Source of the DNA: Niastella sp.
GTDB taxonomy: Bacteria > Bacteroidota > Bacteroidia > Chitinophagales > Chitinophagaceae
DNA length: 33,090 bases
NCBI GenBank assembly: GCA_017744515.1
Contig: JAGIBF010000061.1
Coordinates: 1-33,090, forward strand
Reading direction: 5' to 3'
Shown piece after piece: positions 26,958-33,090 of the stretch. A program made the translations under genes and the position numbers. Under the pieces are notes generated by a model. The model ran no database searches. It was not told where the DNA came from and saw only the letters and a list, made by a program, of their open reading frames with translations. Every line of letters begins with the position of its first letter. Within the stretch, counting starts at the first letter, position 1.

Positions 26958-27497
26958 TTATTGGTCATCACGTTCATCGGTTCGCCGGAAACCTATCTTT
27001 CTGCGGGGAGGTTGTGGTGGATTGAGCAGATACTCTAATACTTTATGAATTTCACTAAACTGTTTATCATATTGCAATCGCATTTGCTGTAGCAGATTCA
27101 TGATCTCTTTATAATTAACTGCTATTTTACGCAGCATGATAAATGCCCGCATAATAATGATGTTCATCTTTACGGCATTATCACTTTTTAAAACACCTGA
27201 CAACATCGCTACACCTGTTTCCGTAAAAGCAAATGGCGTAGCGCCACCCAGGTACTTTATATGTGGTATCACATTTTGTGATACCACACTTTCCATTTCT
27301 TTTTTGGTGAGCTTGAACATGAAGTCTTTGGGAAAGCGTTCAATATTACGTTTGACAGCTTGCTTCAATACTCTTGTTTCTACTCCAAAAATTTCTGCAA
27401 CGTGAAAATCGAGTAACACTCTTTCACCACGTAATACAAGGATCTTTTTAATGATTAATTCTTCCGGAAGAACAAACTTTGATGTAGACTTTGCCAT
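26958..27497 (-). CDS. ORF6N-domain protein
   Basis: A 179-residue protein with an N-terminal ORF6N domain (about 8-95), a DNA-binding-type domain first known from phage proteins and related in context to KilA-N and Bro domains. Diagnostic stretches are ILVLRGERVLLDFHVAEIFGVETRVLKQAVKRN, then RFPKDFMFKLTKKE, SQNVI and FAFTETGVAMLSGVL. A helical segment with probable coiled coil (about 100-155) and a basic tail (RRKIGFRRTDERD) follow. Such genes are common and often multicopy in Bacteroidota; their function is not established. No other phage gene is near. The gene lies between two pairs of identical palindromes and has a fifth in codons 71-78, suggesting that the protein may bind these sites. 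The start is the ATG at 27495-27497. Confidence 0.88.
   Translation of the reverse strand: MAKSTSKFVLPEELIIKKILVLRGERVLLDFHVAEIFGVETRVLKQAVKRNIERFPKDFMFKLTKKEMESVVSQNVIPHIKYLGGATPFAFTETGVAMLSGVLKSDNAVKMNIIIMRAFIMLRKIAVNYKEIMNLLQQMRLQYDKQFSEIHKVLEYLLNPPQPPRRKIGFRRTDERDDQ
27264..27286. repeat. ORF6N-associated 23-bp palindrome, copy 3, inside the gene
   Basis: The same ten-base arms surround a central TTT (AAA on the coding strand), with a further G/C pair on each side (27263-27287). On the minus strand it covers codons 71-78 of the ORF6N gene, coding for VVSQNVIP. Confidence 0.9.
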
Positions 27498-27662
27498 TAC
27501 TATTATTTAAATGAATAGTTAGTTTTTGCTGCTAAAACAAAGTCTGTCGGTTGGGGACACACGGATAACGTGTCGGCAATATTAAATAAAAATATATTAA
27601 ATATTGTTATTTGTTTATCTAAATAAGTGGAGATTAAACAGTTGTAAGGGCCAATCAAGCCA

Positions 27663-27685
27663 TGGTATCACAAGTTGTGATACCA
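27663..27685. repeat. ORF6N-associated 23-bp palindrome, copy 4
   Basis: The same arms surround a central AGT. It lies 166 bases upstream of the ORF6N start. Like copy 1 it is preceded by CCA. Confidence 0.9.
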
Positions 27686-27750
27686 CCTATATTGGGTAGG
27701 TGACTCGTAATAATTTGTATATGAGATTGTTATGCGGCATTCGTGCTCGG

Positions 27751-27773
27751 TGGTATCACAACTTGTGATACCA
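27751..27773. repeat. ORF6N-associated 23-bp palindrome, copy 5
   Basis: Identical to copy 1 over all 23 bases. It starts 88 bases after copy 4, nearly the same spacing as between copies 1 and 2. Confidence 0.9.
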
Positions 27774-27883
27774 CTATTTACTCCTCGGCAGTGACTCTTA
27801 ACTAAACGATATTGATTCGGAATAGCTCAAATGGATGAGAAAGCCTGCATGCTTTTGGCTATACCTTGCGAAAAAGAATTGAT

Positions 27884-28393
27884 ATGAAAAATTCAACAGC
27901 ACTGATCGCAGGTATGATCCTGGCCATAGCTATATGCTCATGTAAGAAAGGAGACACGGGTCCCGAAGGTCCAAAGGGCGCAGACGGCATAAACGGAAAC
28001 GCCAACGTAGTACAATACACATTTGGAGCACAAAACCTCGCAACAACAAATTTTGTGACCTTGCAAATTACTACTACGAAAGATACAATGGATAAATGTG
28101 CGTGGTTTGTCTATCTCTATTATCAGACCAACGACCGCTGGTATTTTTTACCAGGCCCCGGTGTAGGAGGTGCCACCCAATACCGCTTGAACATGGGATA
28201 CTCATCCAATAAGGTGAACATTTATATCGACAAAAGTGGCGCAGGCGAAAACTATGCACAAGCAAAAGTAGTGCGCATATTGACAAATAATACTTTACCG
28301 GGTGGTCGCGTTGCTGCCGGAGCAAAGCCACTGCCTGATATTGATTTTACAGATTACGAAGCAGTAAGGAATTATTACCAGCTTCCGCGGTAA
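27884..28393 (+). CDS. Small lipoprotein with short collagen-like segment
   Basis: A 169-residue predicted lipoprotein. The signal peptide MKNSTALIAGMILAIAIC ends at C18 (C20 is an alternative acceptor), followed by a short Gly-X-Y run, GDTGPEGPKGADG (23-35). The rest is a beta-rich domain of unknown function with many aromatic residues (CAWFVYLYYQTNDRWYF). Proteins with a lipobox, a few collagen-like triplets and a roughly 130-residue tail are frequent in Bacteroidota, but no function is known to me. The ATG at 27884 is chosen over an upstream TTG at 27866 because it gives a clean signal peptide. The next frame is a decayed pectinesterase, so there is no informative operon partner. Confidence 0.7.
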   Translation: MKNSTALIAGMILAIAICSCKKGDTGPEGPKGADGINGNANVVQYTFGAQNLATTNFVTLQITTTKDTMDKCAWFVYLYYQTNDRWYFLPGPGVGGATQYRLNMGYSSNKVNIYIDKSGAGENYAQAKVVRILTNNTLPGGRVAAGAKPLPDIDFTDYEAVRNYYQLPR

Positions 28394-28842
28394 TTTATTG
28401 GGATAGTGCGGGACGCCATGTGATGGGGCAGGTCACCACATACCCTTCTTCTTTTACCGTGGTGCAGGATGGCAGTGGCAACTTTAAGACGATACAGGAA
28501 GCAGTAAATGCCGTACGCGATCTCTCCCGGAAACAAGTGAAGATTCTTATTAAAAAAGATATATACCTCGAAAAGCTGATAATCCCCTCCTGGAAATGCA
28601 GGATATCACTGATAGGAGAAAGCAACGACAGCACGATTGAAAACATCACCATCCCAAATAAAGCAGGCAGGGTAGGACAGGCGGTAGCGCTCCATGTGGA
28701 GGGTCCTGTATGCCGAATATCAAAGTGTCGGCGTTGTCGCCAATGCTGAAAAAAGAGTCAAATGGTCCAAACAACTCAGCCAAAACAAGCAAAACAATAT
28801 ACTTTAAAGAATATCTTTAATGGATGGATACCATTAGAATAA
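28394..28842 (+). pseudogene. Pectinesterase (CE8) remnant with internal deletions and frameshifts
   Basis: The frame open from the lipoprotein stop reads YPSSFTVVQDGSGNFKTIQE and ILIKKDIYLEKLIIPS, the standard N-terminus of a CE8 pectin methylesterase. It then jumps from GESNDSTI to ENITIPNKAGRVGQAVALHVEG, losing a short block. After HVEG (about 28702) the frame changes by one base and continues as VLYAEYQSVG and RVKWSKQLS, which belongs near the C-terminus, so over 100 residues with the catalytic aspartates are gone. A second shift near 28785 leads to YTLKNIFNGWIPLE and a stop at 28840-28842, the normal C-terminal end. The uninterrupted frame ends at 28749. Both ends of the gene are present and the middle is lost; it cannot be active. 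Confidence 0.85.
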
Positions 28843-28954
28843 ACAAAGCGGTACTACGAAAGTAAGTGAGCTTGCAATTAAGCAGTCTTTCCAATTACCG
28901 GCTGCCGATATTGCCGGATTCATATTCTGTATCCTGTATTCTAAAAAAGAAATT

Positions 28955-29971
28955 ATGAGATCATTAGTGTGTACCTCCCCAGGCCAATTCGAATACAAAG
29001 ACATTGAGCAACCGGCACGGGTAGCGGGACAGGCACTTATCCGCATCCGGCGCATTGGCATCTGTGGTACCGACCTCCATGCCTTTGAAGGCACGCAGCC
29101 ATTTTTCACCTATCCCCGTATCCTTGGCCATGAGTTGGCAGGCGAGTTGGTCGATACAGGCGGAGCAGAAGGTTTCGAAGTAGGAGAGACAGTTTCCTTC
29201 ATTCCCTACTTTAATTGCGGCACCTGTATTGCCTGCCGCAATGGCAAGCCCAACTGTTGCACCAATATAAAAGTATGTGGTGTGCATGTAGACGGCGGCA
29301 TGGTGGAATACCTTGCTGTACCTGCCCACACATTGTTGCATGGAGAAGGATTATCGTACGATGCACTGGCATTGGTAGAGCCGTTGGCAATTGGTGCACA
29401 TGGTTTGCGCCGGGCTAATGTACAGGCGGGAGAATATGTGCTGGTAGTAGGAGCAGGACCTATAGGATTGGGCATTATCGCATTGGCCAATATTGCTGGC
29501 GCCAACGTGATCGCGTTGGATGTAAACGATAACCGCCTCGCCTTTTGCCGTAATAAGCTGGGCGTACGGCATACGATCAATGGAGCTACGCAAGATGCGA
29601 TGGCACTGTTGAAAGAGATCACCAATGGAGATATGCCCACAGTGGTGATTGATGCTACGGGCAACCTCAGGGCGATCAACAATGCTTTCCAGTACATGGC
29701 ACATGGAGCCCGGTACGTGTTGGTGGGATTACAAAAAGGCGATATCAGCTTTAGCCACCCGGAGTTCCACAAGCGAGAAGCCACATTGATGAGCAGCCGC
29801 AACGCCACCCATGCCGATTTCGAACACGTGATCCGCTGCATCAAAAACAAACAGCTCGATCCCCTTACTTTCATAACCCATAAAGTAGCCTTCGATCGAA
29901 CCAAAGAAGAATTTGCCGGCTGGCTCAATCCCGCCAATGGCGTCATCAAAGCAATGGTGGAGATCAACTAA
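28955..29971 (+). CDS. Zinc-dependent medium-chain alcohol dehydrogenase
   Basis: A 338-residue cytoplasmic MDR oxidoreductase of the sorbitol/threonine dehydrogenase type. Catalytic zinc ligands C37, H59 and E60 (GICGTD, GHE) and E142 are present. The structural zinc loop has C88, C91, C94 and C102 (CGTCIACRNGKPNCC). The Rossmann motif GAGPIG is at 166-171, and D189 after strand 2 favours NAD+. The substrate is probably a sugar or polyol; relatives act on L-galactonate, L-idonate or sorbitol. It lies between remnants of a pectinesterase and a GH43 enzyme, so it may be the surviving catabolic gene of a decayed pectin/hemicellulose cluster. That link is inference. Confidence 0.9.
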   Translation: MRSLVCTSPGQFEYKDIEQPARVAGQALIRIRRIGICGTDLHAFEGTQPFFTYPRILGHELAGELVDTGGAEGFEVGETVSFIPYFNCGTCIACRNGKPNCCTNIKVCGVHVDGGMVEYLAVPAHTLLHGEGLSYDALALVEPLAIGAHGLRRANVQAGEYVLVVGAGPIGLGIIALANIAGANVIALDVNDNRLAFCRNKLGVRHTINGATQDAMALLKEITNGDMPTVVIDATGNLRAINNAFQYMAHGARYVLVGLQKGDISFSHPEFHKREATLMSSRNATHADFEHVIRCIKNKQLDPLTFITHKVAFDRTKEEFAGWLNPANGVIKAMVEIN

Positions 29972-29974
29972 TAA

Positions 29975-30022
29975 GTCGCCTGCCTCTGGCTGGTGACGGG
30001 TATTGGCAAGCCTCTGGCTTGC
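29975..30022. repeat. Two tandem hairpins with the same CCTCTGGC apex
   Basis: The first stem spans 29975-29997 (ten-base arms, GTCGCCTGCC and GGCTGGTGAC, one mismatch and one wobble, loop TCT). The second is the perfect GCAAGCC-TCT-GGCTTGC at 30006-30022. They start four bases after the dehydrogenase stop. No T-run follows on the plus strand, so they may be a 3'-end stabiliser or small dispersed repeat rather than a terminator. Confidence 0.5.
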
Positions 30023-30289
30023 GCAAAAAACAAACACTATGCGCATGTGTACAACACTTGTAAAGATGCATACAAGGGAACAGCCGAAACAGAAAAGACC
30101 CTTATTCAAGTAGGAGACTCCACAGCTACCATTTACTTGCGTGTGCAGGTACGCACAGGCGCCAAATGCCGCTTTGGCTACAGCCTCGATGGCAATAATT
30201 TTACCGGCGTGGAAGCCGATCAACTTATCAACCTTTCAACTTGTCTGAAAAGTACAATTTTCCGACACCTGTCCCCTGTTCCTTTGTGA
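29993..30289 (+). pseudogene. Fragment of a GH43-type C-terminal beta-sandwich domain
   Basis: An open frame of 98 codons whose middle part, VYNTCKDAYKGTAETEKTL then IYLRVQV and CRFGYSLDGNNFTGV, resembles the accessory concanavalin-like domain at the C-terminus of Bacteroidota GH43 beta-xylosidases/arabinofuranosidases. There the usual text is an S/YSxDGxxFxxxG motif after a paired strand. Neither the five-bladed catalytic domain nor the closing GxxxGLF...DFDWFRV part is present: similarity starts near 30025 and stops near 30220. The first residues come from the preceding hairpin. I see no signal peptide or credible start. It is best read as a dead fragment. The family call is from memory of the motif and should be confirmed by profile search. 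Confidence 0.5.
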
Positions 30290-30292
30290 ACT

Positions 30293-31951
30293 ATGAATAA
30301 GCTCCTGCTACTGATTATTGGATTACTTTTGGCAGCCACCATTGTACACGCCCAGTCTGCTACCCGCAGCTTGATTGATTCAGCACGTGTATACTATGAA
30401 AAGAAAGACTTTGTGAAGGCATGCTACTTTTATGACATTTATTACGCCGATAAGAATAATGGCCAGAGTAATTACGATACCTATTTTTGGGCAGTAGCAG
30501 CCTGCCATGTCGGAGAAACACAAAAGGCCGCTGCATACCTGAAGCGTTCAGCCGAAATAGGCTATGACCTCACCGCCTATGATAAGTTTGCCAGCGATGA
30601 AGACAACAAATGCCTGCGTCACCTGCCGGAATGGAATAAATTCATTACAGATTTTAAATACAAAGCCGACTCAGCCGCCAATAGCGATAAAAAGATCATG
30701 GACGCCCTCACAGATACAGCTACACGGGTAAACAGTTCATTACTTACGGATGCAAGCTATTGGCGCGACCTCGCCCGGAAAAACGATGCATCCCAATTGC
30801 TAAAACAGATACACACCTTTAATAACTACCCCACGCCCGGCGCCACGGGTCACTGGACGCTCTATCACATACAGGCGCGCGATACATTGAAGGCCCCTTA
30901 TCTCGTTTACATTCCCAAAAACTACAAACCCCAAAACAAAACACCACTATACATATACCTCCACGGCGCAGTGTCGGGCCGGCCCCGGTTTACGCCGCCC
31001 CATTACATCCACCACGAGGAAAAAGTATTGCAGAAAGCCATCGAGCAAAATGCCTTCATCATTTACCCCTATGCACGAAAAGACTTTAACTGGCTCGTCC
31101 ACCAGGATGCCTTTGAAGCCATACTCGCAGCGATTCGAACTACAAAGTCCTTATACAATATAGATGACGACCGCGTCTATATAGGAGGCCATTCCAACGG
31201 AGGTACGGGCGCCTTTTGGTTTGCATTGAACAAAGCCACCACCTTTGCATCCTACTATGCCATGTGCCAAAATCCGGTTTCTTACACAGGCAATACGCCA
31301 CTCATCAACCTGTCCAATAAACAACGGTTCATCGGCCTCAGCGCTGTAAAAGATGAAACATTCAATATCGATTATGTGAATGACATCGTACAATATGCCC
31401 GGCAGCAGGGCGCCAACTGGACAAACTTTACCGCTGCAGCAGGCCACGGACTTCCGTATTCAACCCCGGATTCTATTTATTTCCTGTTCGATACATTACA
31501 AACCCTCCGCAGAGATCCTGCACCCCGTCAGCTCACCTGGGAAACGGAAGATGTGAGAAATGGACAATATTTCTGGATGGAGATCACGGCCCTTGATACG
31601 TTTGCCGATAAAGCAGCCTGGCACCAGGAACTGAACCCTCCGGTCCGCTCAAAAGAAGGGCAGGTCAGCAAACTGAATTTCAATAAAAAACGGTCCGGCG
31701 CTGTCAAAGCCTCGATAAAGAACAATGCAGTTTATGTCGAAATATCGCGGGTAAAAGCATTTGATATCCTCCTGCTGCCGGAATTGTTCGATATCCGCAA
31801 ACCGGTACAGCTCTATGTTAATAATAAACTCGTTTGGTCGGGCAAAGTGAAGCCCGATAAGGATTTACTGCTGAAAACATTTCTCACCACCAAAGACAAA
31901 AACATCCTGCCCCTGTGCAAAATCAGCTGGGTAAAGGAAGACAACAGATAA
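30293..31951 (+). CDS. Secreted alpha/beta hydrolase (esterase-like) with N-terminal helical domain
   Basis: A 552-residue exported protein. It has a signal peptide (1-20, ending VHA), a TPR-like helical region (about 25-130, with ARVYYEKKDFVKACYFYDIYY), and an alpha/beta hydrolase domain (about 185-395). The nucleophile is S301 in GHSNGG, the probable acid is D354 and the histidine H385 in AAGHGLPY. LYIYLHGAVSG supplies the oxyanion-hole strand. A C-terminal beta domain of about 140 residues follows. The fold resembles CE1/feruloyl-esterase or prolyl-oligopeptidase-like hydrolases; the actual substrate is unknown. The gene starts four bases after the GH43-like fragment, so it may once have belonged to the same locus, but this is only suggested by position. 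Confidence 0.75.
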   Translation: MNKLLLLIIGLLLAATIVHAQSATRSLIDSARVYYEKKDFVKACYFYDIYYADKNNGQSNYDTYFWAVAACHVGETQKAAAYLKRSAEIGYDLTAYDKFASDEDNKCLRHLPEWNKFITDFKYKADSAANSDKKIMDALTDTATRVNSSLLTDASYWRDLARKNDASQLLKQIHTFNNYPTPGATGHWTLYHIQARDTLKAPYLVYIPKNYKPQNKTPLYIYLHGAVSGRPRFTPPHYIHHEEKVLQKAIEQNAFIIYPYARKDFNWLVHQDAFEAILAAIRTTKSLYNIDDDRVYIGGHSNGGTGAFWFALNKATTFASYYAMCQNPVSYTGNTPLINLSNKQRFIGLSAVKDETFNIDYVNDIVQYARQQGANWTNFTAAAGHGLPYSTPDSIYFLFDTLQTLRRDPAPRQLTWETEDVRNGQYFWMEITALDTFADKAAWHQELNPPVRSKEGQVSKLNFNKKRSGAVKASIKNNAVYVEISRVKAFDILLLPELFDIRKPVQLYVNNKLVWSGKVKPDKDLLLKTFLTTKDKNILPLCKISWVKEDNR

Positions 31952-32025
31952 AGGTTCCAAAAATATAATGAACGGTAGCATTTTTACCACAAGGCTGCTT
32001 ATATTTAACTTCTATACAGCGCTTT

Positions 32026-33036
32026 ATGGTAGAATTGGCAAACATGCAGGAAATAGTGGCATCCATCCTCGCCGGAAACAGGGTATCGATCGACGATGGG
32101 GTGGACGTGTGGGTGTTTGACAAAACACAGGAACACGAAAAAGAGAGCGTGGGAAAGAAGTTCGTTTCCCTCGCTTCCAACGTCGACCAACAATGGCTGT
32201 ACAGGCTGGCGGGTGAGCCCTTTTCACTTGACACGCGTATTTATTTCCTCGATGAAAGAGGATCCTCGATGAAGAACTTCTCCATGTCGGAGCTGATCAA
32301 TAAAAAAGATATTTACAAGACCACCTCCAAAATGAGGGAAGGCAGAATAAAAGAATACCAGGCATTGTTGGATGAATATGCCACATGCCCCGGCAGCCTG
32401 TATTGGATTGCCAGCGAACTTTCCCTCGCAGTGTATGATGAGCGGGGCTCCGAAGAACTGGAAAAAGTAAGCCTGCAAATATTCACACAGCTGGCAGAAA
32501 AAGGAGACGCAAGAGCCTGTCACGAAGTAGCCAATCACTATTATTTCAATACCAGCGATCAGGAAGAAGTAGTAAAATGGCGGCTGCTGGCCATCGAAGG
32601 AGGAGAAACAGAAGACCTGAAGCAGTTGGCCGATTTTATTATCGATGAATACCGCCAGAAGATTGGTCTGGCATTAGATACCCTTCATACCATGCAGCAA
32701 TACCACCTGCATGAAGCATGGGCATTTTGGAAAGAAGGCCAGATACTCATGGAAGGATTGGGAGGAGTGGAGCCCGATCCGGTACGTGGCGTTGCCCTCC
32801 TGCAAAAGTCCAGCGATCTGGGCCATGCTGTTGCCAAAAGTAGCCTCGCCTGGTATTACTACGAAGGCAAAGGAGTTCCAAAAGACCTGCACAAAGCCCT
32901 GCAACTGCTCACAGAAGCCAATGAGGCATCGAAAGAATTCAATAAACAATTTGCAGACGAAGACGATCCCGACGCCATCACAGAAGGAGATTTCGAAGAC
33001 CAGATAGACATCATCAAAAAAGAATTAGGTCAGTAG
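32026..33036 (+). CDS. Sel1-like repeat protein of unknown function
   Basis: A 336-residue protein without signal peptide or membrane segment. The N-terminal 100 residues are not recognised. From about residue 105 it is mostly helical, with Sel1/TPR-type repeats, clearest at about 230-300: MEGLGGVEPDPVRGVALLQKS then SLAWYYYEGKGVPKDLHKALQLL, the standard G-x-G-V-x-D-x-x-K/R-A repeat signature. The C-terminus is acidic (ADEDDPDAITEGDFED). Such repeats mediate protein-protein contacts. A TATATTTA sequence 26 bases upstream (32000-32007) is close to the TAnnTTTG promoter element. No function can be assigned, and neighbours give no clear hint. Confidence 0.75.
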   Translation: MVELANMQEIVASILAGNRVSIDDGVDVWVFDKTQEHEKESVGKKFVSLASNVDQQWLYRLAGEPFSLDTRIYFLDERGSSMKNFSMSELINKKDIYKTTSKMREGRIKEYQALLDEYATCPGSLYWIASELSLAVYDERGSEELEKVSLQIFTQLAEKGDARACHEVANHYYFNTSDQEEVVKWRLLAIEGGETEDLKQLADFIIDEYRQKIGLALDTLHTMQQYHLHEAWAFWKEGQILMEGLGGVEPDPVRGVALLQKSSDLGHAVAKSSLAWYYYEGKGVPKDLHKALQLLTEANEASKEFNKQFADEDDPDAITEGDFEDQIDIIKKELGQ

Positions 33037-33090
33037 ATCAAAAGTAAGATTACTGCCGCCTTCACCCTTTCCAGCCTGCTTTTCACGCCC

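Larger units (their letters stand above)
27498..27883. other. AT-rich intergenic region with two palindromes
   Basis: This 386-base stretch separates the ORF6N gene from the collagen-like lipoprotein. It is strongly AT-rich near 27580-27620 and holds palindrome copies 4 and 5. Apart from these and a small GACAC/GTGTC inverted repeat near 27555, I see no gene, no tRNA and no clear promoter consensus. Confidence 0.6.

Noticed and set aside
26958..27497. ORF6N gene as sign of a prophage
   Set aside because: No integrase, capsid, terminase, lysis genes or attachment-site repeats are seen around it; ORF6N genes also occur singly in Bacteroidota chromosomes.
26822..27773. Palindromes as ends of an insertion sequence
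   Set aside because: No transposase is encoded between the copies, no target-site duplication was recognised, and each copy is itself a complete palindrome instead of one half of a terminal inverted repeat.
28420..28749. Intact small gene of 109 codons
   Set aside because: The residues are those of a CE8 pectinesterase with missing blocks, and the matching C-terminus continues in another frame after the stop; a pseudogene explains it better.

Overview
The window looks like a chromosomal segment of a Bacteroidota bacterium, most likely of the Chitinophagaceae type. The evidence is a SusC/SusD outer-membrane pair, a one-protein hybrid two-component regulator, a type IX secretion (T9SS) C-terminal sorting domain, Bacteroidota-style lipoproteins and an ORF6N-domain gene. 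This placement rests on gene content only; no rRNA or tRNA marker is present.

Region 1 (1-7416) is a surface-glycan assembly cluster. On the minus strand lie an ABC exporter of the lipid-linked-glycan flippase type, two GT4 glycosyltransferases, and further left a methyltransferase followed by the first codons of another gene. On the plus strand lie a GT2 glycosyltransferase and a polytopic GT-C-like membrane protein. The genes overlap by 1 to 14 bases, which suggests translational coupling. The two blocks converge on a shared TTAA stop.

Region 2 (7417-8641) holds an intergenic inverted repeat built from 8-base units, a candidate promoter, a ROK-family sugar kinase and a good intrinsic terminator.

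Region 3 (8706-25952) is a polysaccharide utilisation locus, all on the plus strand: hybrid two-component sensor/regulator, GH31 enzyme with a PA14 insert, SusC, SusD, an IPT-domain surface glycan-binding lipoprotein, a clan GH-A glycosidase with a T9SS tail, and a GH9 endoglucanase. GH31 with PA14 and the WWLDATEP motif, an SGBP-B-like protein and GH9 together point to xyloglucan as the substrate. The GH9 enzyme, and perhaps the GH-A enzyme, would cut the backbone outside the cell. SGBP and SusCD would bind and import oligosaccharides, GH31 would remove xylose, and the upstream ROK kinase could phosphorylate released sugar. No beta-glucosidase, beta-galactosidase or fucosidase is in the window, so the pathway must be finished elsewhere.

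Region 4 (25956-33090) is mixed accessory DNA. It contains an SDR oxidoreductase with 21-bp-phased direct repeats upstream, and an ORF6N-domain gene bracketed by four copies of a 23-bp palindrome with a fifth copy inside its own coding sequence. Then come a collagen-like lipoprotein, a pectinesterase wreck with two internal deletions, a zinc alcohol dehydrogenase, a probable GH43 C-terminal fragment, a secreted alpha/beta hydrolase and a Sel1-repeat protein. The two CAZyme remnants suggest a former pectin/xylan locus that has decayed.

The most unusual signal is the ORF6N gene with its five near-identical palindromes (26822-27773).
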